The position numbers and the translations under genes were made by a program. The notes beneath the pieces were generated by a model. That model worked only from the letters and a program-made list of their open reading frames with translations. It was not told where the DNA came from and did not search any database. This document shows, piece by piece, positions 36,655 to 48,003 of a stretch of 54,598 nucleotides of DNA. Source of the stretch: Paludibacter jiangxiensis (GTDB lineage Bacteria; Bacteroidota; Bacteroidia; Bacteroidales; Paludibacteraceae); assembly GCA_945870155.1 (NCBI GenBank), contig CAMBSB010000016.1:1-54598 (forward strand). Direction: 5' to 3'. How positions within the stretch are numbered: position 1 is the stretch's first letter; each line of letters begins with the position of its first letter.

Positions 36655-37089
36655 TTACACATTTAGAGTGGTGAAATCATAATCTCGTCTTACTACAAAT
36701 TTTGTAGTTACGGGTAGCTTTTGAGCCGCCAAACGCAAGGCTTCTTTTGCGATATCGAAGGATACACCTTCTACTTCAAAAAGAATACGTCCCGGAGTGA
36801 TAGGAGCAACGAACCCTTCTGGGGCTCCTTTACCTTTACCCATACGAACCTCTGCAGGTTTTTTAGTAATCGGTTTGTCAGGGAATACGCGTATCCAGAT
36901 TTGACCTTGACGTTGCATATAACGAGTAACAGCAATACGGGCGGCCTCAATTTGACGACCAGTTAACCATTTAGACTCTAACGATTTTATTCCAAAAGAA
37001 CCGAACGCCAACTGATTACCTCTTTGGGCATTTCCTTTCATGCGCCCCTTCTGCTGTCTCCTGAACTTTGTTTTTTTAGGTTGTAACAT
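36655..37089 (-). CDS. rplP: 50S ribosomal protein L16
   Basis: 144 aa. [20 protein letters not shown], then [20 protein letters not shown] and the signature [20 protein letters not shown]. It organises the A-site region of 23S rRNA. It lies 30 bp after rpsC. Confidence 0.98.
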   Translation of the reverse strand: MLQPKKTKFRRQQKGRMKGNAQRGNQLAFGSFGIKSLESKWLTGRQIEAARIAVTRYMQRQGQIWIRVFPDKPITKKPAEVRMGKGKGAPEGFVAPITPGRILFEVEGVSFDIAKEALRLAAQKLPVTTKFVVRRDYDFTTLNV

Positions 37090-37119
37090 AATTTCCTTAA
37101 ATCAAATTCATTTATACAG

Positions 37120-37893
37120 TTAATTTTTTTTCTTTTTAAAACCACCTTTACCTCCACGATCATTGCGGTCGTTGCGATCTTTGCGATCACCGCGGTCGTT
37201 GTTGTAACGATCACCACCACCACGAGATGTTTCTTTAGTTGCTGTAAAGTTTGGAGCTAAGTCTTTTTTACCGTAAATTTCGCCACGGCAAATCCATACT
37301 TTGATACCAATTAAACCTACTTTAGTTAAAGCTTCAGCATGTGCATAATCAATGTCAGCTCTTAAAGTATGAAGTGGAGTACGTCCTTCTTTATACATTT
37401 CAGAACGTGCCATTTCGGCGCCATTCAAACGACCTGAACACATGATTTTGATTCCTTCGGCTCCGATACGCATTGAAGAGGCAATAGCCATTTTCACTGC
37501 ACGACGGTAAGCAATTTTTCCTTCTACCTGACGAGCCACATTGTTAGCAACAATTACAGCATCTAATTCAGGGCGTTTAATTTCGAAGATATTGATTTGA
37601 ATGTCCTTATCGGTAATTTTTTTCAACTCTTCTTTTAGTTTATCAACTTCTTGACCACCTTTTCCGATAATGATACCGGGGCGTGCAGTACAAACTGTGA
37701 TAGTTACCAATTTCAACGTACGTTCGATAACGATACGCGATATGCTAGCCTTAGCGAGACGGGCATTCAGGTATTTTCTAATCTTGTGATCTTCAAGAAT
37801 GGTATCACCATAATTGTTACCACCGTACCAGTTTGAATCCCATCCACGAATGATTCCTAAGCGGTTACTTATCGGATTAATTTTTTGTCCCAT
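37120..37893 (-). CDS. rpsC: 30S ribosomal protein S3, with basic low-complexity tail
   Basis: 257 aa. The KH domain has [20 protein letters not shown]; the C-terminal S3 domain has [19 protein letters not shown]. The last ~40 residues are an unusual Arg/Asp/Gly/Lys-rich tail ([20 protein letters not shown] then KKKKN), longer than in E. coli and encoded by a locally GC-rich repetitive stretch. It lies at the mRNA entry channel. Confidence 0.98.
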   Translation of the reverse strand: MGQKINPISNRLGIIRGWDSNWYGGNNYGDTILEDHKIRKYLNARLAKASISRIVIERTLKLVTITVCTARPGIIIGKGGQEVDKLKEELKKITDKDIQINIFEIKRPELDAVIVANNVARQVEGKIAYRRAVKMAIASSMRIGAEGIKIMCSGRLNGAEMARSEMYKEGRTPLHTLRADIDYAHAEALTKVGLIGIKVWICRGEIYGKKDLAPNFTATKETSRGGGDRYNNDRGDRKDRNDRNDRGGKGGFKKKKN

Positions 37894-37900
37894 CGAGCAA

Positions 37901-38311
37901 TTAATTTTCGTTATCGTTAGTATTTTTGGTATCTACAAATATTGTAACGTGATTCGAGCGTTTGCGAATACGGTATCCACGACCCTGAGGTGCTGTGCGT
38001 AAACGTTTTAACATAGTAGCTGAATCTACATAAATATTACTTACATATAAATTTGCGTTATCGGCTTTTTGCTCAGTTTTGGTTTCCCAATTGGCAACAG
38101 CTGACTTCAGCAATTTTTCTAATCTTCCTGAAGCTTCTTTTGACGAAAACTTCAGTACACTCAAGGCTTTGTTTACCTCCATACCGCGTATCATATCTGC
38201 CACAAGGCGCATTTTACGTGGTGAAGTAGGAACGTCGTTGAGCTTAGCAAAGTAAAGAGTCTTATTCGCTTCTTTTCTTTCTTCGGCTGATATTTTTTTT
38301 CTTGCACCCAT
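37901..38311 (-). CDS. rplV: 50S ribosomal protein L22
   Basis: 136 aa. [20 protein letters not shown] and the C-terminal [20 protein letters not shown], whose loop lines the exit tunnel. It lies 7 bp before rpsC. Confidence 0.98.
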   Translation of the reverse strand: MGARKKISAEERKEANKTLYFAKLNDVPTSPRKMRLVADMIRGMEVNKALSVLKFSSKEASGRLEKLLKSAVANWETKTEQKADNANLYVSNIYVDSATMLKRLRTAPQGRGYRIRKRSNHVTIFVDTKNTNDNEN

Positions 38312-38354
38312 TTTCTTGAAATGTTTTTTTTATTCTAATTTAAATTTCAATGGA

Positions 38355-38621
38355 TTATTTTTTCTTTCCTCCGTGACCGCGGAAGTTACGAGTTGGTGAA
38401 AATTCACCTAACTTGTGACCTACCATATTTTCGGTTACATATACGGGGATAAACTTGTTTCCATTGTGAACTGCAATTGTGTGACCTACAAAATCAGGTG
38501 ATATCATTGAAGCGCGAGCCCATGTTTTGATAACGGTTTTTTTTCCGCTTTCATTCATGGCTAAAATCTTTGTTTCAAGTTTCAGATAGATGTATGGTCC
38601 TTTTTTTAATGAACGGCTCAT
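38355..38621 (-). CDS. rpsS: 30S ribosomal protein S19
   Basis: 88 aa. [40 protein letters not shown] core and the signature [20 protein letters not shown]. It is part of the 30S head with S13. Confidence 0.98.
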   Translation of the reverse strand: MSRSLKKGPYIYLKLETKILAMNESGKKTVIKTWARASMISPDFVGHTIAVHNGNKFIPVYVTENMVGHKLGEFSPTRNFRGHGGKKK

Positions 38622-38643
38622 ATTATTTACTTAATTTTTTCGA

Positions 38644-39468
38644 TTATTTTTTCTTTCTTTCAATAATATATTGACTTGACTGTTTTTTAGGAGCACGTGT
38701 TTTGTACCCTTTAGCTAACAAGCCTTTGCGTGAACGTGGGTGTCCTCCTGAAGAGCGGCCTTCACCTCCACCCATCGGGTGATCAACAGGATTCATAACT
38801 ACACCACGTACGCGAGGACGACGTCCAAGCCAACGTGAGCGACCTGCTTTACCCGATCTCTCAAGTGCATGATCAGAATTTCCAACAGTTCCAATAGTAG
38901 CTTTACAAGTTGCAAGAACTTTGCGAACTTCGCCTGAAGGTAATTTGATAATGGCATATTTGTCTTCGCGAGAAGCCAACTGAGCAAATGTTCCTGCCGA
39001 GCGTACCATCGCGGCACCTTGACCCGGGCGTAATTCAATGTTATGAATTATTGTACCCAGTGGAATGTTTTGCAAAGGAATTGCATTACCTACTTCAGGA
39101 GCAGCATTCTCTCCTGACATAATTACCTGACCAACTTGCAATCCGTTTGGTGCAAGAATGTATCTTTTTTCACCGTCAGCATAAAAAAGCAATGCAATAC
39201 GAGCCGAACGATTCGGATCATATTCAATGGTTTTTACAGTTGCGGGAACACCGTCTTTGTTGCGTTTAAAGTCAATTACTCTATATTTCTTCTTGTGTCC
39301 GCCACCTAGGTAGCGCATGGTCATTTTACCATCGTGGTTACGACCTCCGGATTTTACTCCGCCTACAACAAGAGATTTTTCTGGCGCACTCGCAGTAATT
39401 GTGTCGAACGTGCCAATAATCTTGTGTCTTTGCCCCGGTGTTGTGGGTCTTAGTTTACGTACAGCCAT
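38644..39468 (-). CDS. rplB: 50S ribosomal protein L2
   Basis: 274 aa. [40 protein letters not shown] and the signature [20 protein letters not shown]. It is required for subunit joining and the peptidyl-transferase centre. Confidence 0.98.
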   Translation of the reverse strand: MAVRKLRPTTPGQRHKIIGTFDTITASAPEKSLVVGGVKSGGRNHDGKMTMRYLGGGHKKKYRVIDFKRNKDGVPATVKTIEYDPNRSARIALLFYADGEKRYILAPNGLQVGQVIMSGENAAPEVGNAIPLQNIPLGTIIHNIELRPGQGAAMVRSAGTFAQLASREDKYAIIKLPSGEVRKVLATCKATIGTVGNSDHALERSGKAGRSRWLGRRPRVRGVVMNPVDHPMGGGEGRSSGGHPRSRKGLLAKGYKTRAPKKQSSQYIIERKKK

Positions 39469-39474
39469 TTTTTA

Positions 39475-39765
39475 TTAAATATTGCTATAAAAATCAATTT
39501 GTTCTCCGTCTTTAACTGTAATAATTGCTTTTTTATAAGCAGATGTTTTTCCATTTATTGCACCACTTTTTGTGAAGCGGCTTTTTTGTTTTGGAGCTAC
39601 AATCAACGTATTTACGTCCATTACAGTTACATTATACATAGTCTCTACTGCTTCCTTGATTTGAATCTTGTTAGCATCTTTTTGAACTCTAAAGCCATAG
39701 CGGTTCAGTTTTTCGCTCAGCTTTGTCATCTTTTCTGTAACGATTGGTTTTATGATAATTCCCAT
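39475..39765 (-). CDS. rplW: 50S ribosomal protein L23
   Basis: 96 aa. MGIIIKPIVTEKMTKLSEKL and RYGFRVQKDANKIQIKEAVE, ending KKAIITVKDGEQIDFYSNI. It is the docking site of trigger factor and SRP at the exit tunnel. Confidence 0.97.
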   Translation of the reverse strand: MGIIIKPIVTEKMTKLSEKLNRYGFRVQKDANKIQIKEAVETMYNVTVMDVNTLIVAPKQKSRFTKSGAINGKTSAYKKAIITVKDGEQIDFYSNI

Positions 39766-39776
39766 TTCTGTTCTCC

Positions 39777-40406
39777 TTATGCTTTTAAAATTTGTTCAAT
39801 TGCCATTACCGAATCTTCAGTCATCACAAGAGTTTTTGCATTAAGCACAATGTAAGTGTTTAATTCAGAAACTGTTACGACATTTGCCTTAGGTAAATTA
39901 CGAGCCGACAAATATACGTTTTTATTTGCAGTTGCTAAAATTATTAATGGCTTTTTATCAGCTACTTGTAAACTTTTTGTCATAGCTAAGAATTCTTTCG
40001 TTTTTGGAGCAGCAAAATCCAAATTATCAACTACCGTGATAAGGTTATTTAAAGCTTTATACGAAAGAGCCGATTTGCGGGCAAGTTGTTTTACTTTCTT
40101 GTTTAATTTGAAGTTATAGTCGCGTGGTGTTGGACCAAACATACGACCTCCGCCTACGCGAACACCCGATTTGATATCACCCGGACGAGCTCCACCACCG
40201 CCTTTTTGACGGCCTAATTTGCGTGTACTACCCGACAACTGGCTACGGCCTTTTGACGAGTGTGTTCCCTGACGTTGGTTAGCCAAATACTGTTTCACAT
40301 CTAAATAAATAGCATGGTCGTTTGGCTCAATACCGAAGACTGCATCGCTTAACGATACTTTTCTTCCTGTGTCTTCTCCTTTAATATTTACTACACTAAG
40401 TTCCAT
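39777..40406 (-). CDS. rplD: 50S ribosomal protein L4
   Basis: 209 aa. Tunnel-lining loop [20 protein letters not shown], then [20 protein letters not shown]. In E. coli L4 represses its operon; no equivalent leader is evident here. It lies 2 bp after rplC. Confidence 0.98.
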   Translation of the reverse strand: MELSVVNIKGEDTGRKVSLSDAVFGIEPNDHAIYLDVKQYLANQRQGTHSSKGRSQLSGSTRKLGRQKGGGGARPGDIKSGVRVGGGRMFGPTPRDYNFKLNKKVKQLARKSALSYKALNNLITVVDNLDFAAPKTKEFLAMTKSLQVADKKPLIILATANKNVYLSARNLPKANVVTVSELNTYIVLNAKTLVMTEDSVMAIEQILKA

Positions 40407-40408
40407 GG

Positions 40409-41026
40409 TTATTTATTGATGATTACGATTGAACCTTTAGCTCCGGGAACTGAACCTTTGATTAAAATCAAATTGTGTTCCGGAATCACTTTTAATACTT
40501 GTAAGTTTTGTATAGTAACTTTATCGCCACCCATACGACCACCCATGCGCATACCTTTAAATACACGTGAAGGATAAGATGAAGCTCCTAACGAACCCGG
40601 TGCACGTAAACGGTTGTGCTGTCCGTGTGTTGCCTGACCTACTCCACCAAAACCATGACGTTTTACAACACCCTGGAATCCTTTTCCTTTTGAAGTTCCG
40701 ACTACATCGACAAATGTATCTGCTTCGAACATTTCAACGGTGATTGCTTCACCTAATTTGAATTCTGATTCGAATCCTTTGAACTCAACCAAGTGTCTTT
40801 GAGGTGCTACTCCTGCTGCTTTGAAAATTCCGGCTTCGGCTTTGTTGGTGTGTTTTTCAGTTTTTGTCTGAAAACCAACCTGAACAGCTTCGTAACCATC
40901 AGATTCTACAGTTTTAATTTGAGTAACAACACAAGGACCTGCTTCAATAACAGTACATGGTACATTTTTACCATCGGCACTGAAAACGGATGTCATTCCG
41001 ATTTTTTTTCCTAATAATCCTGGCAT
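40409..41026 (-). CDS. rplC: 50S ribosomal protein L3
   Basis: 205 aa. [20 protein letters not shown], then [20 protein letters not shown] and [20 protein letters not shown]. It is an early 50S assembly protein near the peptidyl-transferase centre. A 102-bp gap to rpsJ holds a degenerate C-rich element. Confidence 0.98.
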   Translation of the reverse strand: MPGLLGKKIGMTSVFSADGKNVPCTVIEAGPCVVTQIKTVESDGYEAVQVGFQTKTEKHTNKAEAGIFKAAGVAPQRHLVEFKGFESEFKLGEAITVEMFEADTFVDVVGTSKGKGFQGVVKRHGFGGVGQATHGQHNRLRAPGSLGASSYPSRVFKGMRMGGRMGGDKVTIQNLQVLKVIPEHNLILIKGSVPGAKGSIVIINK

Positions 41027-41041
41027 TTCAATTGTTGTTTA

Positions 41042-41128
41042 ATGACCCCTAACCCCAATACGGGGGATCGGCCTGTTTAATTTTTGATATATTCTTTCCC
41101 TAAAAAACCCTTTATGGGTCAGGGAGTC
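41042..41128. repeat. Degenerate copy of the C-rich hairpin element (rplC-rpsJ)
   Basis: The left part, GACCCCTAACCCCAATACGG then GGGAT, and the right part, TTTCCCTAAAAAACCCTTTA then TGGGTCAGGGAGTC, are recognisable but decayed inverted arms like those of copies A to C. Confidence 0.45.
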
Positions 41129-41434
41129 TTACACTTTAATTTCTACTTCTACTCCGCTTGGTAATTCAAGTTTCATCAAGGCATCAACTGTTTTGGCTGT
41201 TGAGCTATAGATGTCAATCAAACGTTTGTATGAACATAATTCAAACTGTTCGCGTGATTTCTTGTTTACGAATGTAGCACGGTTTACTGTAAAAATACGT
41301 TTGTGTGTTGGTAATGGAATAGGACCACTTACTACTGCGCCTGTAGCTTTTACAGTTTTTACGATTTTTTCGGCCGATTTGTCAACCAAATTGTGATCGT
41401 ATGATTTTAATTTAATTCTGATTTTTTGACTCAT
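41129..41434 (-). CDS. rpsJ: 30S ribosomal protein S10
   Basis: 101 aa from ATG 41434 ([20 protein letters not shown]); the longer frame to 41533 runs into the C-rich element and is rejected. It has [20 protein letters not shown] and the C-terminal [17 protein letters not shown]. It also acts in transcription antitermination as NusE. Confidence 0.98.
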   Translation of the reverse strand: MSQKIRIKLKSYDHNLVDKSAEKIVKTVKATGAVVSGPIPLPTHKRIFTVNRATFVNKKSREQFELCSYKRLIDIYSSTAKTVDALMKLELPSGVEVEIKV

Positions 41435-41452
41435 TGTCTTTTTATATTTTCT

Positions 41453-41595
41453 GCCCCCTAACCCCCTAAAGGAGGAATTTGGGAACATTTGTTTAATTAT
41501 TATTTTTTTTCTTTTGATCCAATTAAGAGTCATTCGCTAATTGGATATTTATTAAATTTTGGCACTTCAAATCCCCCCTTTAGGGGGTTGGGGGC
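41453..41595. mobile_element. Hairpin-ended element in the ribosomal operon, copy C (rpsJ-fusA)
   Basis: 143 bp. Left arm GCCCCCTAACCCCCTAAAGG then AGGAATTTGGGAA (41453-41485), right arm CCCCCCTTTAGGGGGTTGGG then GGCC (41573-41595), touching the fusA stop (41596-41598). The middle is AT-rich and longer than in the other copies. Confidence 0.7.
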
Positions 41596-43713
41596 CTATA
41601 AAAGTTCCACTTTACCTTTAGCTTCAGCAACTACTTCTTTAGCAATTGAATTAGAAACTTCGGCATAATGATCGAATTCCATTGTTGATGTTGCACGACC
41701 CGAACTAATTGTACGCAATGCAGTAACATAACCAAATGTTTCAGCCAAAGGCACTTTTGCTTTCACAATTCTGGCACCGGTACGGCTTGATTCCATGCCT
41801 TCTACCTGACCACGACGTTTGTTTAAGTCACCAATTATATCACCCATACTTTCTTCAGGTGTAACAACCTCCATTTTCATGATAGGTTCCAACAGAATTG
41901 GTTTGGCTTTTGCACAAGCTTCTTTATAAGCCATTTGAGCACAAATCTCGAATGATAACTGGTCAGAGTCAACTGCGTGGTATGAACCATCAATAACAGT
42001 AACTTTCAATTTGTCAAGTGGGAAACCTGCTAAAACACCATTTTTCATGGCACTTAGGAATCCTTTTTGAATAGAAGGTATATATTCTTTTGGTATATTA
42101 CCACCTTTAACCGAATCGATAAATTGTAATGAACCTTCAAATTCTTTATCAGCAGGCTCAACACGTACTATCATATCGGCAAATTTACCACGACCACCGG
42201 ATTGTTTCTTATAAACTTCGCGTATCTCAACTGCTTTAGAGATAGCTTCTTTGTATGAAACCTGAGGACGACCCTGGTTACATTCTACTTTGAACTCACG
42301 TTTCAAACGGTCGATAATGATTTCGAGGTGAAGTTCACCCATACCACTGATAATAGTTTGACCTGATTGTTCTTGAGTATGTACAGTAAATGTAGGATCT
42401 TCTTCAGCCAGTTTATTTAAGCCCATACCTAATTTATCTAAATCCTTTTGAGTTTTAGGCTCAATAGAGATTCCGATAACAGGTGCAGGGAAATCCATTG
42501 ATTCAAGTGTAATTGCATGTGCTTCATCACAAAGTGTATCACCTGTGCGAATATCTTTAAATCCAACACCGGCACCAATATCACCAGCTGAAATTAATTC
42601 AACAGGATTTTGTTTATTTGAGTGCATTTGGAAAATACGTGAAATACGTTCTCTTTTTTCAGAGCGAGTATTGTACACATAAGAACCTGCGGGTAATTTA
42701 CCTGAGTAAACTCTGAAGAAACAAAGACGTCCAACATAAGGGTCAGTTGCAATCTTAAATGCCAATGCACACAATGGTTCATTTGCATCTGGGTGACGTA
42801 CAACTTGTTTTTCAGGATCACGTGGATCGAAACCTATTGTTTCAGGAGTATCCATTGGACTTGGCAAGTAAGCACAAACTGCGTCAAGCATAGTTTGAAC
42901 CCCTTTATTTTTGAAAGCTGAACCACAAATCATTGGATTAATTTCCATAGACAATGTAGCTTTGCGGATAGCAACTTTAATTTCATCAACAGTAATAGTT
43001 GAAGGATCATCAAAGTATTTTTCCATCAAAACATCATCGTACTCAGCAACAACTTCCAACATTTTATCTCTCCATTCTTCTGCTTCAGCCAATAAGTCAG
43101 CAGGTATATCCTCTACAGAATACTCAGCTCCCATTGTTTCATCATGCCAAAGAATTGCTTTCATAGCAACCAAATCAATAACGCCTTTGAATTTTTCTTC
43201 AGCACCAATTGGAATTTGAATTGGACAAGGTTTTGCTCCTAAAACTGTTTTAATTTGGCGAATAACTTCGTAAAAGTCGGCTCCTGAACGGTCCATTTTG
43301 TTAACGAAACCGATGCGTGGAACATTGTATTTATCGGCTTGACGCCAAACTGTTTCAGATTGTGGTTCAACACCACCTACTGCACAAAAAGTAGCAACAG
43401 CACCATCAAGAATACGCAATGAACGCTCTACTTCAACAGTAAAGTCAACGTGTCCCGGAGTGTCAATCAAATTAATTTTGTATTTTTCTCCCAGATAATC
43501 CCAAGAAGTAGTAGTAGCTGCCGAAGTAATTGTGATACCTCTTTCTTGCTCTTGCTCCATCCAGTCCATCGTAGCAGCACCATCGTGTACCTCACCAATT
43601 TTGTGAGTTAAACCGGTATAAAACAAAATACGTTCTGACGTAGTTGTTTTTCCGGCATCGATATGCGCCATGATACCGATATTTCTGTTATAAATTAAAT
43701 CTCCTTTAGCCAT
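41596..43713 (-). CDS. fusA: Elongation factor G
   Basis: 705 aa. G1 [21 protein letters not shown]2 [12 protein letters not shown]3 [18 protein letters not shown]4 [12 protein letters not shown]; domain IV has [10 protein letters not shown] and domain [18 protein letters not shown]. It translocates tRNA and mRNA on the ribosome. The str cluster here lacks tuf, as expected for the phylum. Confidence 0.98.
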   Translation of the reverse strand: MAKGDLIYNRNIGIMAHIDAGKTTTSERILFYTGLTHKIGEVHDGAATMDWMEQEQERGITITSAATTTSWDYLGEKYKINLIDTPGHVDFTVEVERSLRILDGAVATFCAVGGVEPQSETVWRQADKYNVPRIGFVNKMDRSGADFYEVIRQIKTVLGAKPCPIQIPIGAEEKFKGVIDLVAMKAILWHDETMGAEYSVEDIPADLLAEAEEWRDKMLEVVAEYDDVLMEKYFDDPSTITVDEIKVAIRKATLSMEINPMICGSAFKNKGVQTMLDAVCAYLPSPMDTPETIGFDPRDPEKQVVRHPDANEPLCALAFKIATDPYVGRLCFFRVYSGKLPAGSYVYNTRSEKRERISRIFQMHSNKQNPVELISAGDIGAGVGFKDIRTGDTLCDEAHAITLESMDFPAPVIGISIEPKTQKDLDKLGMGLNKLAEEDPTFTVHTQEQSGQTIISGMGELHLEIIIDRLKREFKVECNQGRPQVSYKEAISKAVEIREVYKKQSGGRGKFADMIVRVEPADKEFEGSLQFIDSVKGGNIPKEYIPSIQKGFLSAMKNGVLAGFPLDKLKVTVIDGSYHAVDSDQLSFEICAQMAYKEACAKAKPILLEPIMKMEVVTPEESMGDIIGDLNKRRGQVEGMESSRTGARIVKAKVPLAETFGYVTALRTISSGRATSTMEFDHYAEVSNSIAKEVVAEAKGKVELL

Positions 43714-43795
43714 TTTATGTCTTAAAATTCTTTTTTTATACCTTATATAATCTTATATACAACTCTTTATTCCCCTTTCGGGAATTCAAGGGTCA

Positions 43796-44272
43796 TTAAA
43801 ATCTGAAATGTGCGAATGCGCGGTTAGCTTCAGCCATGCGGTGCATATCTTCCTTACGTTTGAATGCGCCTCCTTGGTTGTTAAATGCATCAACGATTTC
43901 GGCAGCCAATTTATCAGCCATCGAACGTCCTCCGCGTTTGCGTGAGTATAATATAAGATTTTTCATTGAAACAGATTCCTTGCGATCAGCACGGATTTCA
44001 GTAGGGACTTGGAATGTAGCTCCACCCACACGACGCGATTTAACTTCGACTAGCGGGGTAATATTCTCGAGGGCTTTTTTCCAAATATCGAGTGGAGATT
44101 TTTCTTCGTTTGGAAGTTTGTTTTTCACAACTTCGAGCGATGAATAGAAAATGTCGAAGGCAGTAGATTTTTTGCCATCATACATCAAGTGGTTTACAAA
44201 TTTTGTAACCATCGACTCATTGAAAACAGGATCCGGTAGGATCATCCGTTTTTTTGGTTTCGATTTTCTCAT
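43796..44272 (-). CDS. rpsG: 30S ribosomal protein S7
   Basis: 158 aa. [20 protein letters not shown], the core [20 protein letters not shown] and the C-terminal [20 protein letters not shown]. It organises the 3' major domain of 16S rRNA. The 202-bp gap to rpsL has only AT-rich sequence with an (AT)n run at 44447-44459. Confidence 0.98.
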   Translation of the reverse strand: MRKSKPKKRMILPDPVFNESMVTKFVNHLMYDGKKSTAFDIFYSSLEVVKNKLPNEEKSPLDIWKKALENITPLVEVKSRRVGGATFQVPTEIRADRKESVSMKNLILYSRKRGGRSMADKLAAEIVDAFNNQGGAFKRKEDMHRMAEANRAFAHFRF

Positions 44273-44474
44273 TTTTTAATAAAATTTCCGTTTTTTGTTT
44301 TTGTTGGTTGCTTTAGTTATGCTTCAATAATTCCTCCGAATTATTTACTCAACCTGTCATCTGCTACCTTGAAAACGCAAACAAGTTTTTAAACTTGATT
44401 TTGTTAGTTTGTTTTTTTTGAAAAAGAATTTAGCTTACATCCTTATATATATATATATAGGATAAATGCTCATC

Positions 44475-44894
44475 TTATTTTTTCTTTCCTTTTGCTGGTG
44501 CACCCTTAGCTGCTACTTGTCCTGGTTTTGGGCGTTTCGCTCCGTATTTTGAACGACGTTGCGTACGACCGTTTACTCCTGCTGTGTCAAGTGTTCCACG
44601 AACCACGTGATAACGTACACCCGGAAGATCTTTTACACGACCACCACGTACCATTACGATAGAGTGCTCTTGTAAATTGTGTCCTTCACCTGGAATGTAT
44701 GCATTCACTTCTTTTTGGTTAGTTAAACGTACACGGGCAACTTTACGCATTGCTGAGTTCGGCTTTTTAGGAGTGGTAGTGTACACACGAACGCAAACAC
44801 CGCGACGCTGTGGACATGAATCCAAGGCTGGCGATTTACTTTTGTCGATGAGTTCTGCTCTTCCTTTTCTAACTAATTGCTGAATTGTAGGCAT
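44475..44894 (-). CDS. rpsL: 30S ribosomal protein S12
   Basis: 139 aa from ATG 44894 ([20 protein letters not shown]); the frame stays open to 45104, but conservation and the promoter at 44960-44989 set the start. It contains [20 protein letters not shown], where Lys of TPKKPN is a classic streptomycin-resistance position and here is wild type, and [20 protein letters not shown]. It is the first gene of the whole ribosomal block. Confidence 0.98.
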   Translation of the reverse strand: MPTIQQLVRKGRAELIDKSKSPALDSCPQRRGVCVRVYTTTPKKPNSAMRKVARVRLTNQKEVNAYIPGEGHNLQEHSIVMVRGGRVKDLPGVRYHVVRGTLDTAGVNGRTQRRSKYGAKRPKPGQVAAKGAPAKGKKK

Positions 44895-45240
44895 TTTACT
44901 TTGTTTTAATAACTTATATTGTTTTTTTTGACCTCTTGGTTTTTCTCCAAAATGGGTTGCAAAGATAGATGTTTTTTTTATAATAGCAATGGCTAAACCA
45001 AAAATATTTCTGAATTTACAAAACAAATGCGATAAAAGACTATTGTTGAATGATTTAAAATGCATATTAATACCTGTTTCTGTCGATTTATTGCAATTAA
45101 ACAACCATTATTGGTGTTGAACAAAGATAAAATTGTGCTTGAAAATAAGTAAATGAAAAATACGCATTTTTCCGTATTTAAAATTCTGATTGAAAATTTG
45201 AACTTTGCATACTATTTACATACAAAAATATTTATATTAA
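44895..45240. other. 346-bp divergent intergenic region (rpsL / small membrane protein)
   Basis: Contains the rpsL promoter. Towards the plus-strand gene at 45241 I see only an imperfect -7 box (GAACTTTG near 45202), and no gene. Confidence 0.5.
44960..44989 (-). promoter_or_regulatory. Promoter of the str-S10-spc-alpha block
   Basis: On the minus strand: TTG (44989-44987), 19-bp spacer, TATCTTTG (44967-44960), a near-perfect match to the Bacteroidota -33/-7 consensus, 65 bp upstream of the rpsL start. Confidence 0.75.
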
Positions 45241-45510
45241 ATGAAAACACTTTCGATTTTATTAATTATAGTTTTTGCATTATTAATATGCGTTAATATT
45301 TCCAGATACATTCATACATTTAAATATCACAAAAAACAAATAGAAAATTTAAATGACTTATTGTTTAAAACAAAACACAAACAAATTATATTAAATCAAC
45401 AACTTAAGATCCTTCGAATTTCTGAAGATGATCAAAAGTCAAATTTATACGCTTTATATACCAGAATGAATGAACTGGTTGAAACATTTTTGAATGTAGA
45501 GAATAAATAA
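45241..45510 (+). CDS. Small membrane-anchored coiled-coil protein
   Basis: 89 aa: one N-terminal membrane segment (MKTLSILLIIVFALLICVNI) followed by a basic, helical stretch likely to form a coiled coil (KKQIENLNDLLFKTKHKQII). Not recognised. It lies alone between the ribosomal promoter and the sensor kinase gene, with no visible link to either. Confidence 0.5.
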   Translation: MKTLSILLIIVFALLICVNISRYIHTFKYHKKQIENLNDLLFKTKHKQIILNQQLKILRISEDDQKSNLYALYTRMNELVETFLNVENK

Positions 45511-45855
45511 AATCAATTAGTGAATGGTATCTGTGAAATTTGTGGAATTAATAACATCACATCTACAAACCACAAAATTGGGACTTTATGACTTAGTTTA
45601 TAAATCTAAAAAACTAATAGCGAATTAAGTTTTAAAAGTTTGATGATAAAATACATAAACAACATATTCAATGTAATAAGATCTAGAACACAGAATATTT
45701 AATATAGCTTCTCTCTGCAAAATCAATTTTTAAATTCACTTTATTTGGACATTTAAACATTTTATACAAAAACAATGTTATTGAAAATATTATTCTGAAA
45801 ATTCCAAAACAATATATTTATTTTAAATGCAATTTGCTCCGTATCATAAAACTCA
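45511..45855. other. 345-bp AT-rich intergenic region
   Basis: I see no gene, hairpin or consensus promoter here. Confidence 0.4.
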
Positions 45856-47838
45856 ATGATTAAACGCAAAAAAGTCAAATTTGTCAATTGTAATAATATG
45901 ATGAAGTCCGGTATTTTATTAATGTTTGTTTGTTTTAGTTTGCGCATTTTATCGCAGGACGTAAATTCAAATATTCAAAAACTAAAAGAAAAACTAAAAA
46001 CCAACCCCGATGCGCGAAATACGGCAATAATATTTTCTGATTTAACCTGGTATTATTCAACTATTTCCATTGATTCAGCTTTGAATTATGGCGAAAAAGC
46101 CATTGTTGCTTCAAAAGCTTTAGGAGATTCAACTTTGATAGCACAGGTTTTCAGCGATGTAGGAGCAGTTTATTTCAGAAAAGGTGATTTCGAAAATTCG
46201 AAAATTTATTACCTGAAAGCATATATTATTCGTAAAATTCGGAACGATTATAAAGGTTTGGCCAAGATTAACAATAACTTAGCGAATATTTACGAAAAAA
46301 CACAACAGTATAAAGCAGCGATGAGCTCTTTTTTAGAGGCATTGAAGTATTTTGAAGGTGTAAAAGATGAAAAAAACATACATATCATAAAAGGAAATAT
46401 TGGCCTAATATTATTGAAAATCAAGAATTACGACAAAGCTTTTACCTATATAAGCGATGCAGTTCAATATCAGGAAGCCAATAATTCGACCGAGGAGTTG
46501 TGTGTATCGTGTCTAAATTTAGGGAATGTATATCTACAGCTGAAAGACACAGTGAACGCATTGAAACTTTACGAAAAAAGTTTGAAAGCATGCACAACAG
46601 TCGGAAATAAAAAGGGAATTTCTAGTGGTTATAATAATATAGCAGCCATTAAAACTGAACAAAAAAAATCGAAGGATGCAAAAGCGCTTTATGCTAAAGT
46701 GAAAAGTCTGAGAGCAGAATTGAATTCCGAACTGGACAAAGCTAATTTTGATTTAAATTTGGCAATTGAATTTATAGCAAAAAAGGATTATAAAAATGCT
46801 AAAATACTTTTGATAAATGTAGAGAATATATTCAGCAAAACAAAGAATAATAGCAACTTACAACTCAATTACAAATCATTAATTGAAACATACTCCCACT
46901 TAAATCAACCCGAAAGCGTGCGTGTATATGTAAACAAATTAATGGTTTTAAACGCCAATTTGCTCGAGAGTTCGGTATTGAAAGAAACTGCAGAACTTGA
47001 AACAAAATATCAAACCTTAAAAAAAGAAAAACTCTTGCTTCAAAAAGAAAGTGAAGCTCGAGAAAAAAACATATTACTTATAAGAGTCTCATTTTTAGGA
47101 TTTTTTATTGCACTAATGGGTTTCATTTTTTATCGTCAACAAAGATTGAAACGCAAACAAGAAAGTCGTGAATTTGAATTAAAAACAGCTATTGCCGAAA
47201 TTGAAACCCAAAACATGCTGCAAGAACAGCGTATCAGTATTTCGCGCGACTTACACGACAACATTGGGTCTCACCTTACTTTCATTATTTCGTCAATTAA
47301 CAACTTGATGTATAAACATAAAAATATAAATGAAACATTATACAACCAGCTTAAAAAAATTGAATCTTTTGCAACAGAAACTATCGCCGAACTGCGTGAT
47401 ACTATTTGGGCATTGGACATAAAAAGTTTTCAGTTCGATGATTTAAAAAACAGATTAATCGCTTTTATCGAGAAACAAAAATTTGTCAATCCTGAATTTA
47501 GCATCGAGTTTGAAGTAGAAGAAAAAACAGGAGAGCCAGTGCTAAATTCTTTTGCAGGCATAACCATTTATCGTATCATTCAGGAATTCACTAACAATAC
47601 TTTAAAACACGCCAAAGCCACCAAACTAAATATCATAATATTCTTAGAAGGTGAGTTTCTACATGTTAAACTGACTGATAATGGAATAGGCTTCGACATT
47701 GCAAATTGCAATCGAGGACATGGACTTTACAACATGGAAAAACGTTGCAAGGAATTAAATGGATCAATAAGCATGTTTTCAGAACCGGAAAAAGGAACTA
47801 CAGTAAACATGACATTTGATTTAGAATTTTTAAAGTAA
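45856..47838 (+). CDS. TPR-containing sensor histidine kinase (HisKA_3)
   Basis: 660 aa; 646 if translation starts at ATG 45898, which puts the signal peptide (MMKSGILLMFVCFSLRILSQ) at the N-terminus. Exported TPR repeats fill about 35-370 (SDVGAVYFRKGDFENSKIYY, NNLANIYEKTQQYKAAMSSF, NLGNVYLQLKDTVNALKLYE). A coiled coil leads to one membrane segment near 410-430, then HisKA_3 with ISRDLHDNIGSHL (His467) and HATPase_c (IIQEFTNNTLKHAKATKLN, VKLTDNGIGFD). Such kinases pair with LuxR-type regulators; the one at 53783 is the only candidate in the window. Confidence 0.93.
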   Translation: MIKRKKVKFVNCNNMMKSGILLMFVCFSLRILSQDVNSNIQKLKEKLKTNPDARNTAIIFSDLTWYYSTISIDSALNYGEKAIVASKALGDSTLIAQVFSDVGAVYFRKGDFENSKIYYLKAYIIRKIRNDYKGLAKINNNLANIYEKTQQYKAAMSSFLEALKYFEGVKDEKNIHIIKGNIGLILLKIKNYDKAFTYISDAVQYQEANNSTEELCVSCLNLGNVYLQLKDTVNALKLYEKSLKACTTVGNKKGISSGYNNIAAIKTEQKKSKDAKALYAKVKSLRAELNSELDKANFDLNLAIEFIAKKDYKNAKILLINVENIFSKTKNNSNLQLNYKSLIETYSHLNQPESVRVYVNKLMVLNANLLESSVLKETAELETKYQTLKKEKLLLQKESEAREKNILLIRVSFLGFFIALMGFIFYRQQRLKRKQESREFELKTAIAEIETQNMLQEQRISISRDLHDNIGSHLTFIISSINNLMYKHKNINETLYNQLKKIESFATETIAELRDTIWALDIKSFQFDDLKNRLIAFIEKQKFVNPEFSIEFEVEEKTGEPVLNSFAGITIYRIIQEFTNNTLKHAKATKLNIIIFLEGEFLHVKLTDNGIGFDIANCNRGHGLYNMEKRCKELNGSISMFSEPEKGTTVNMTFDLEFLK

Positions 47839-48003
47839 AGAATCTGAAACAGAAATTTATACCTTCATAGAGTTTTATTTTATCAATAGATCATTTCACA
47901 ATTATAATACAATTGCTTAAGCTCGTTTTTAAATTGATTCTATTTAACAGGTATATTTTAAAATGAATTTTACGATTTTTTTTACCATAGATATACTTGG
48001 TAG

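Noticed and set aside
44895-45104. Longer S12 start
   Set aside because: It would place the start upstream of the consensus promoter at 44960-44989; S12 proteins begin MPTIQQL.
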